The notes beneath the pieces were generated by a model, which worked only from the letters and a program-made list of their open reading frames with translations, did not search any database and was not told the origin of the DNA. Below are positions 17,501 through 23,816 of a stretch of 23,816 nt of DNA, piece after piece. The first letter of the stretch is position 1. Every line of letters begins with the position of its first letter. The translations under genes were made by a program, and so were the position numbers. Source of the DNA: Balamuthia mandrillaris (lineage: Eukaryota > Discosea > Longamoebia > Balamuthiidae); assembly GCA_031835245.1 (NCBI GenBank), contig JAVKOQ010000614.1, forward strand, positions 1 through 23,816. The letters are read 5' to 3'.

Positions 17501-20466
17501 TTAGTATGCTCTTGAAGGAGGACCCGACCAACGCCACCCAGTTAGAGCTCTCTAAGTGCTACTACCTCTGCTATAAGCTGAAGTTCCTGGCGGAGGACTT
17601 CACCTCGGCCTTTGCCTGCATCTCGCGCAGCGTGAAGGCAGCGGAGAGCGTGGGCAGGCCCACCAAGCAGCTGGCCAGGGCCTATGCCGCTATGTGCTAC
17701 TTCTCGGCCTCGATGTACTCCATGCGTGGTATCTCACGACAGTTTGCTCGCTCCTCCATTGAGATCACCAACAGTCTCGTCACCACTCTCCAACAAAATC
17801 CTGCAACAGACTCTTCCACTGCTTCCTCTTCTTCTGGTTCCTCTGCTTCCTCTATCTCTTCTGTGGATGGCTCTCAACAAGAGTTTGGCGGCAACTCGAG
17901 AAAGAATGCAGAGTGCGTGATGACGGTTCTCTTGGATACGAGTCACATCCACTTCACGAACGGCAATTGGAAGGTGGTCAATGCTCGTTTGTTGAAGGCC
18001 CTTCAGGTGAGCGAGCGCTATGGCGATCGCGCCATGAAGCAGTACATCCTCGCCTATTACGCCATGTACTGGAACATGCGTGGCAAGTTTAGACGCAGCC
18101 TCAAGTTGTTAGAGCACCCTTGCTTCAAGGAAGGAGGAGGGTCCTCTCTTTCTTCTTCGTCGGCAGAAACAGCTTTCTTTGCAGACGAGCAACAACAGCA
18201 CAACACTTCTGCTAGATTGGCTCAAAGCTCTGCAGCCGTGTCGACCACAAACAACAACGATGGCGGCCATCATCACCATAATAACAAAAAGTGTAAGAAA
18301 TGCAAGAAGAAGAACAAACGTGCTTCCTCTGACGTTTCTTCTTCCTCTGGTTCCTCTTCCGCCGTTCCTACTACCGTTGCCACCACTGCTTTCGACTCGA
18401 CCACAACAACAACAACAACCAACAGCAGTACCAGCGACACTCTATCTTCTTCCTCTTCTTCTATGAAGACAAAGAAGAAGAGAAGCAACCATCGCCATCA
18501 CCACCACCGTCACCGTCACAGCAACGACAAACAGATGGTCCCCTCCTCTAGTCAAGAGATGAAAGGCGGCATTCGCGGCATCGTCGGAGAGGATAACTCC
18601 GTCAGTCCCTTCTCCACCAAGATTGTCAAGGCTGTCTCTCTGCTCTACCTGGGAGAGCTGAACCAAGCCTTGGATGTGCTCCGCGAGAAAGACTTACTTA
18701 GCTCCTGCAGCAAGCTGTGGAAGGACCGCGAGCACGTTCTCCGCCATTTCGTCACCGCGCTGATCCATTGGTGCAACAAAGAGTACCGCGCTTCCAAGCG
18801 GCTGCTCTTTTATCTCATCGAGAAGTTAAGGCAGCTTACCGCGCAGGCCAATCACTTTGTCATGTGGTCTGACTTTGAGACAACCTGTTTTGTGCTGGAG
18901 CTCTGCCTCTCTCTGTGGGACTATGAGCGCTATCGTGAGCAAATGACCGCCAACAAAGCTGCTGCCGCGGCAGCGGCCGCAGCCGCTGATGCTTCCCCCA
19001 CTGCACCTTCTCCCGCTCCTGCCCCTACTCCCTCACCTTCTGCTTCCACCCTTTCTCCTTCTTCGCTCTTAGTTGCTTCTTCCTCTTCCGCTTCCTCTAA
19101 TTCTTCCAGTTCTGCTTCTTCCTCTAATTCCGCCAACTTTGCTCGTCAGCCGCTGCCCTCTCCATCCGCCTCAGCCCCCAAAGCCGGCACTCGCGAATTG
19201 CTCCTCGCCGGCAGCGCCAACGTCTTCTTGCTCTCCAAGAAGATGATCAAGTGGGAGGAACGTGCCCTCAAACTCTCCCGCATTCTAGAGAAGCTCGTCA
19301 AGACCTATCCCATCGGGCAGAGCCGCTATCTGCGCCTCTTGGGCCTGTTGAAGTGGCTGTCGGGTAACCCTAAGAGCTCCACGAAGCTTTGGAGCAAGAG
19401 CTTGGAGGAGGCGCAGATTCACTCGATGGAGCACGAGAGGGGAGCGACGCATCTCTTCATGGGCATGTACATCAATATTGGTTCTGGTTCATCCTCTTCT
19501 TCATCCTCTTCCTCTTCCTCGAACCACCCTTCTTCCTTTTCTGCCTCTGCTTCCTTGATTGGATCAAACCATCCCAGCCATAATCAACCGAACCATCATC
19601 ACAATCAACAACAGCAACATTATAACGAGGCTGCGATGAAGAGGAAGCGGGGACATTTCAAGGAGGCATTGAGCGCGTTTGAGCTCTGCGGTGCGGAGTA
19701 CTTTTACCTGTTGTGCTGCAATGAGGACATGAAGCACGACATGGAGACTGAGGTCGAGAGAGAAGGAGGATATTCAGCTTCTTTCCATTCTTCTGCTGCT
19801 CAGCAACGACGACGACAACAAAGAGAGGAGGAAGAAGCCAATGATGATGACCGCAGCGATTCGGAACGTTCTTCCGCCTCCGACTCGCTGTTTACTTCTT
19901 CTTTGTCAGCGTCCACCTCTTCACTCTCGACAACGGCAGCGGTGAAGCCAAAGAAGAAGAGCAGGGTGAGGGTCTTGACGATGGAGAATTCCAGGGAAGC
20001 CAAACATAAGCGCCAACAGCAATCGTTCCTTGCCTCTGCTGCTGCCGCTGCGGCTCCATCTTCCTCTGCCGCTGCGGCTTCTTCGCTTTCCTCAAGCCCA
20101 TCTTCACCCCCTTCCTTGACTTCTTCTTCCAAGACTTCCTCCTCTTCTTGCTCTTCCTCTTCGGCGAGAAGAAACATCGCATCTTCATGCGGTGGCGGAA
20201 CCACCACCGAGGTCGATGAGGACGATTTCTCCACCGCGACCTTCGGAGGGAGAGCGATGATGACCTCGAGAGACAGAAGACCCTCTTGCTGTGGGTTCAG
20301 CGGGGTGATGGAGGAGCAAGAGCTGGAGCTGGAGGCGGAGGCCGAGGTGGAGGCCGAGATGGAGGTGGAGCAACGGATGAAGCGCGGAAGGGATGGCGTG
20401 AGAGGAGTCAAGGCCGCGACAAGCTCAGCGGTGGCTGCTTTAGCGTCCACAAACGGTGGTAGATAA
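11510..20466 (+). CDS. Soluble adenylyl cyclase-like ATPase with degenerate cyclase domains, about 2,912 aa, 4 exons
   Basis: Exons are 11510-11866, 11944-12918, 12980-13566 and 13647-20466. The order is cyclase C1 (about 56-245), C2 (about 339-550), P-loop ATPase (from about 675) and a TPR-like tail (about 1700-2600), as in human ADCY10. C1 aligns without gaps to the ADCY10 catalytic motifs, but Asp47 becomes Gln64, Lys95 becomes Asn127 and Asp99 becomes Thr131. In C2, VNLAARLM becomes VDRALSLM, so the catalytic Asn and Arg become Asp486 and Ser490. Walker A GDAGMGKS is intact at 710-717. Walker B reads FIMENAH (979-985) where relatives have two acidic residues. Long Ser, Gln, His, Lys and Ala tracts interrupt the ATPase and tail. 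A His/Lys-rich block at about 1305-1355 could be a nuclear signal. cAMP synthesis is unlikely; ATP binding is likely. Intron boundaries are phase-consistent, and an optional intron may lie in exon 3. Confidence 0.87.
13347..13472 (+). other. Possible optional 126-nt intron inside exon 3 of the cyclase-like gene
   Basis: A long pyrimidine tract (13404-13470) ends in cttcag, resembling a strong acceptor, although the stretch is open in the coding frame. Removing 13347-13472, with a weak gtgggg donor, keeps the frame. The better-looking donor at 13340 (cag|gtagtc) would remove 133 nt and reach a stop 11 codons later. Retention encodes a Ser/Pro-rich linker after C2. Which form is used cannot be told from DNA. 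Confidence 0.35.
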
Positions 20467-20819
20467 GAATTCGACGACGGAACAACTTTTACCTCTTCTC
20501 TTCTCTTCTTTTTTTTTAAATGTTATTTTTTATTTTTATTTCTATTCCTATATACTATTTATTTGTGTTTATGTATAGTACTAACAAAAAAACGAAAATA
20601 CCCAAAAATAAAAAGTTTTTTATATATAAAAATTCTATTCCTTCTCCTTCTTCTTCCTCCTCTCTGCCTTCTCCGCATATCTTCTTCGCCCAACGCTTTG
20701 CTTTCTTCTTCGAACTTTTTTCTTTTGTTGTCGACTTTCATGACATCAGCTTCGAATTCAAACATCCAATCGGATGTCAAATCGTGTAGATGAAAAATGC
20801 ATAACACAGTACATTTTTT
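20467..20819. other. Convergent 3' flanks of the cyclase-like and F-box genes
   Basis: The 353 nt are T- and A-rich, with pyrimidine-rich 20638-20735. AATAAA at 20607-20612 is a candidate poly(A) signal for the + gene, 141 nt after its stop. A perfect hairpin ACATCC-AATC-GGATGT at 20762-20777 lies 43-58 nt beyond the F-box gene stop on the - strand. No gene was seen. Confidence 0.5.
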
Positions 20820-21788
20820 TCATTTCAACCTGCCCCACTCTTCCTCTTCCAAGAGCTTGGTGCAGCCGCAGAGCTCCGGGACGTGCCTCTGCTTGCCGGC
20901 CCAAGCCCAGACCGGCCGATCCATCAGGTCCCTCCTGCACCTCTCCTCGTTCCAAGGGCAGCCTTTCCTCCTCAGCCACTTGAGCACCTCCGCTCTGTGA
21001 TTCCACGCAGCCTTTGCGCAAAGGCTTTCATCCCAGCAACTCCTCTTCTCTTCTTTGCTTTCATCTTTTGCTGCGTCTTCATCTGGTTGTTGTTCCTGGG
21101 CAGAAGAAGAACAAAACAGAAGTTGATGTCTGTAAAGCCATCGCAACGTTTCAAGGTCTCCTTTGGCAGCTGGAATGTGGACCAGGTCGCCATTCTTTTC
21201 GTGCCATTCATCCCCTTCTTCCTCGTTTGCTTTGCTCTGTTGATAGAGCCACCGAACCATGTCGAGCCCGTTTTGAAGGGCTAAAACAATTTGTGCCCGA
21301 GGAGTGGGTTGAGGGCAGTGGTTCAGCTGAAGGTACTGAAGCAGCTCAAAAGTGGAGGGTTTCTTGGTATTTGCACGCAACGCGGCTTCGTACACTTTTG
21401 CGGTGAAGCAAAGTGCGGTTTTCTTACTTGCTGTCTTTCGCCTGTTGTAAAGCCGATGTTGCAAATAGAGAAAAACATCAAACTTGCTGCGAACAGCAGC
21501 TGCGATGAAAAAGTGTTGGATGAGAGAGGAGGACAGCGCGGAGGAAGAGACACCCAGCGACCATCGTATCATGGCGACGCTCTTAACGGAGGAGCGAAGG
21601 CTGAGGCAGCGTCTATCAGCGGGAGAGAAACAGGAGCGAAAGCTCCGACAAACGCGAGAGACTGGCGCCTTGTAGCGCGGGGGGATCATTTGCAGGATGT
21701 GCTGCAAAAGTTCGTTGGGCAGCTCCGAAATGGAGAGCTCTCGAGGAGGCGGGTTGTTGCGGCGGTTTACGGAGTCGCCATCGGTCAT
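20820..21788 (-). CDS. F-box protein with ankyrin-like repeats, 322 aa
   Basis: A single exon from ATG 21788 to TGA. Residues 20-51 (ISELPNELLQHILQMIPP... to VCRSFR) form an F-box, the helix set that binds SKP1 in SCF ubiquitin ligases. Residues about 95-300 carry degenerate ankyrin-like units with the core (L)xxLxWL: FELLQYLQLNHCPQ, LDMVRWLYQQ, GDLETLRWLYRHQL and AEVLKWLRRKGCPWNEE. The last unit has the GCPWxE signature of an ankyrin variant that is expanded in many protists and algae and also seen in large DNA viruses. The inferred role is a substrate-recruiting ubiquitin-ligase subunit with unknown target. An acidic insert (about residues 235-250) splits the repeats. Coding is GC-balanced and has no introns, unlike most neighbours. 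Confidence 0.8.
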   Translation of the reverse strand: MTDGDSVNRRNNPPPRELSISELPNELLQHILQMIPPRYKAPVSRVCRSFRSCFSPADRRCLSLRSSVKSVAMIRWSLGVSSSALSSSLIQHFFIAAAVRSKFDVFLYLQHRLYNRRKTASKKTALCFTAKVYEAALRANTKKPSTFELLQYLQLNHCPQPTPRAQIVLALQNGLDMVRWLYQQSKANEEEGDEWHEKNGDLVHIPAAKGDLETLRWLYRHQLLFCSSSAQEQQPDEDAAKDESKEEKRSCWDESLCAKAAWNHRAEVLKWLRRKGCPWNEERCRRDLMDRPVWAWAGKQRHVPELCGCTKLLEEEEWGRLK

Positions 21789-22111
21789 CCTGCGATGGTA
21801 CTAGCCTGTGGTCTAGTGAAGAACAACGAAGAAGCGGTGAACATGTTGTCTTTCTTTTGTTTTTTTGTGCATTATAAAGGTTCTGAGAAAAAAGACAGAA
21901 TGAAGCGACGAATTAATTATACCTTATATAGGTCGTCTACAAATATTTACTGATTTTTGGTTGGCTACGTATAAACCAATGGTAAATCAAAAAGTAGGTA
22001 GATCCAAATAGGTCTACCAATGGAAATTCAGTGATTCAGCGAACGGAAAATCAAAAAACCATCCAATAGTGAATCAAACATTTTATATATGCAAAGAGAG
22101 AAGTGGAAGAG
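21789..22111. other. Divergent promoter region of the F-box and ACSF3-like genes
   Basis: The 323 nt are AT-rich. They contain three CCAAT motifs, a hairpin GGTAGATC-6nt-GGTCTACC (21997-22018, one G-T pair) and TATATATGC at about 22084-22092, just before the ACSF3-like ATG. No gene was seen. Confidence 0.5.
21976..22067 (+). promoter_or_regulatory. Cluster of three CCAAT boxes upstream of the ACSF3-like gene
   Basis: CCAAT occurs at 21976-21980, 22017-22021 and 22063-22067, spaced 41 and 46 nt, all on the + strand. Similar bases follow each copy (tggtaaatca, tggaaattca, agtgaatca), suggesting a degenerate repeated element. NF-Y-type binding is the known reading of CCAAT boxes in eukaryotes; use here is inferred. 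Confidence 0.3.
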
Positions 22112-23779
22112 ATGAGAAAAGAAGCCGTGTTCCATGCTATGGCAGGCTGCAGGGGTGGTGGCTCTCCCTGGACGCTGCCGCGACCGCGCTGTAACGACCG
22201 CTATACCCATGGTGGGCGCATCCATCTTCTTCGGAGTCATCATAGAGGGATGATGGGAAGCAGCCAAACTGGAGCAGCCGCTCTCGTCTGCTGTCCTTCT
22301 TCTTCCTCCTCTTTTGCTTCCTATTCTTCTTCAGCAGCAGTGCCCATTCGGGTACCTTCCTTGCCGCTCTTCCAAAACGCTCTGCGGCATCCCCATCGAG
22401 TTGCCATCTCCCAACCCCCAACACAACCAACTTCTGCTTCCTCCTCCTCAGCATCATCATCCAATGACCACAGCTCTTCTCATGCTTCTTCTTCTTCTTC
22501 TTCTTCCTATTCGTATGCTCAGCTGCTGCATGACTCCTATTTCCTTTCGCTACGTCTGTTCGGCGAGGAGGTCGAGGAGGAGGAGCGGACGAAGAAGAAG
22601 AACGGAAGCAGGGAAGGTGCACCCCAAAGAGTGGCCTTCTTGTGCCCCGCTGACTATTCCTATGTCATGACGCAGTGGGCCATTTGGAGCGCTGCTGCCA
22701 TCGCTGTGCCCGTTGGTAACGCGCCTATTCTTCTTGTTCTTGTTCTTCTTCTTCTTCTTCATCGTTCTCTTCTCTTCTCTTCTCTTCTCTTCTCTTCTCT
22801 TCTCTTCTCTTTCTCTTCTCTTTCTCTTCTCTTCTCTTCTCTTTCTCTTTCTCTTCTCTTCTCTTCTCTTCTCTTCTCTTCTCTTCTCTTTCTCTTCTCT
22901 TCTCTTCTCTTCTCTTCTCTTCTCTTCTCTTCTCTTCTCTTCTCTTCTCTTCGTCTTTCTCTTCTCTTCTCTTCTCTCAATCCACTTTTCTGCTCCTCTG
23001 CTTCTCCGTCCTCTGTTTGCTCTCTTCTCTGTGGCCTCTGTTTGCTTTCTTCTGTTTCTAGTTCCCTCGCTCTCTCTTCTTACTCTCTTCTCGCAGCTCA
23101 CTTCTCACTGCTATCCTCTCTGTTTCGCTCTTTGTTCATTCTCTGTTCTCGTTTATAAAAAAGGAGTGAAGCATCCTTTGCCCGAAATAGAGCATGTGTT
23201 GAGAGATTGTGACGCTTCTGTGTTTGTTTATCATCCTCAGTTTGCCGCTGTCGCTGACAACCTGCGTACTCGTTTTGCTCATATACGATTCTTGCCTATC
23301 ACAACACCTCTCCCTTCCGATCTGGTGCTCTTTCTCTCATCTCTCATCTCCATCTCTCTACTTCCCTGTCCCTCTTCTACTCTCGCCACACTTCATTGCT
23401 TCTCACTTCTATGTTCTCATGTCTCTTACTCTCTTCTCCTCTTCATTGTTTTGCTCTCTGTCATGCTCTTATGTCCATTTTTCAACTTTCCTATCAGAGT
23501 ATACATCCAACAAAAGTCTTTGATATAAACATGGAAAATGGAGCCTCAATCATTTACACGAGGTTTGTTCTTTCTATTGTTTTTATTTGTTTGACATTGA
23601 CCAAAGCTAACAAAGCAACCTTTATGTTAAGTGGGACTACAGGTAAACCCAAAGGAGTATTAACAACGCATGCAACTGTTGAAGCACAAGTAGCAGCTCT
23701 TACTAAAGCATGGCTGTGGAGCAAGGATGACTCTATTTTAAATGTTTTGCCATTACACCACGTTCATGGAATCATCGCT
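22112..23779 (+). CDS. ACSF3: Malonyl-CoA synthetase (ACSF3-like acyl-CoA synthetase), 5' part, 4 exons seen
   Basis: Exons are 22112-22715, 23164-23324, 23498-23562 and 23632-23779; all phases agree. The product is an AMP-forming acyl-CoA synthetase of the ANL superfamily. Exon 1 ends with [20 protein letters not shown] and AAAIAVPVG, and exon 2 begins [19 protein letters not shown]. Exons 3-4 spell the ATP-binding loop [18 protein letters not shown] across an intron, then [16 protein letters not shown], matching human ACSF3 closely. ACSF3 activates malonate to malonyl-CoA in mitochondria, clearing malonate and feeding mitochondrial fatty-acid synthesis. About 85 residues of Arg/Ser-rich leader precede the core (ATG at 22112; an ATG at 22139 is an alternative). 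A Ser-rich insert is present (about residues 107-135). The last donor (GCT|gtaact) is tentative, and the rest of the gene lies off the window. Confidence 0.88.
22765..22977. repeat. (CTTCT)n repeat in ACSF3-like intron 1
   Basis: About 210 nt of CTTCT units with occasional CTTTCT variants, preceded by CTT triplets at 22744-22760. It makes up almost half of the 448-nt intron 1. It is the same unit as at 4739-4842. Confidence 0.96.
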
Positions 23780-23816
23780 GTAACTAATGATTTCTTTCTT
23801 TCTTGTCGTTTCTTTC

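Noticed and set aside
22550-23528. Arg/Glu-rich (-) and Leu/Ser-rich (+) frames in ACSF3-like intron 1 and beyond
   Set aside because: Translations of the CTTCT repeat; splicing across it rebuilds a conserved acyl-CoA synthetase.
1-23816. Search for tRNA, rRNA, spliceosomal RNA and transposon or retroelement remains
   Set aside because: No T-loop GTTCRANNC context with paired arms, no snRNA motifs, no terminal repeats, transposase, reverse transcriptase or capsid-like protein were seen.

Overview
The window is nuclear DNA from a unicellular eukaryote. Genes have GT-AG introns, standard stop codons and A-rich leaders before many ATGs, and they are separated by microsatellites. Gene content fits an amoeboid protist: a Ral/Ras-type GTPase, a relative of the amoebozoan 34-kDa actin-bundling protein, GET1 and a type-10-like adenylyl cyclase. 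I cannot place it more precisely than Amoebozoa or a unicellular relative of opisthokonts. I see no tRNA, rRNA, CRISPR array or mobile element.

Nine protein genes are supported, left to right. (1) The 5' two-thirds of a thimet-oligopeptidase/neurolysin-type M3 peptidase (-), with a mitochondrial-type presequence; its catalytic part lies beyond position 1. (2) A complete four-exon Ral/Ras-like GTPase (+). (3, 4) Two tandem five-exon Nudix hydrolases (-), both 175 aa and about 82% identical. (5) A single-exon 34-kDa-actin-bundler-like protein (-), with a degenerate EF-hand and an expanded coiled coil. (6) A two-exon GET1/WRB subunit of the tail-anchored protein insertase (+). (7) A 9-kb gene (+) for a protein of about 2,912 aa with the layout of soluble adenylyl cyclase: two cyclase-fold domains, a P-loop ATPase and a TPR-like tail. 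(8) A single-exon F-box/ankyrin-like protein (-). (9) The 5' part of a malonyl-CoA synthetase (ACSF3-like) gene (+), running off the right end.

The most notable gene is number 7. Gap-free alignment to known cyclase motifs shows that both metal-binding aspartates and the adenine-contacting lysine of the first cyclase half, and the catalytic Asn/Arg pair of the second half, are replaced. The P-loop of the ATPase is intact. It therefore looks like a pseudo-cyclase ATPase rather than a cAMP-making enzyme.

A second theme is strand-asymmetric sequence. Introns are extremely pyrimidine-rich on the sense strand, so the same repeat families appear as TC/CTTCT in + genes and as GA/GAGGAA/AAGAAC in - genes. 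The long serine runs of gene 7 look like coding versions of the same repeats.

The genes are not an operon and share no single obvious pathway. Two neighbours (M3 peptidase and ACSF3-like) are probably mitochondrial, and GET1 acts at the ER membrane. Exon coordinates come from reading splice sites and phases by eye; they are phase-consistent but not transcript-verified.
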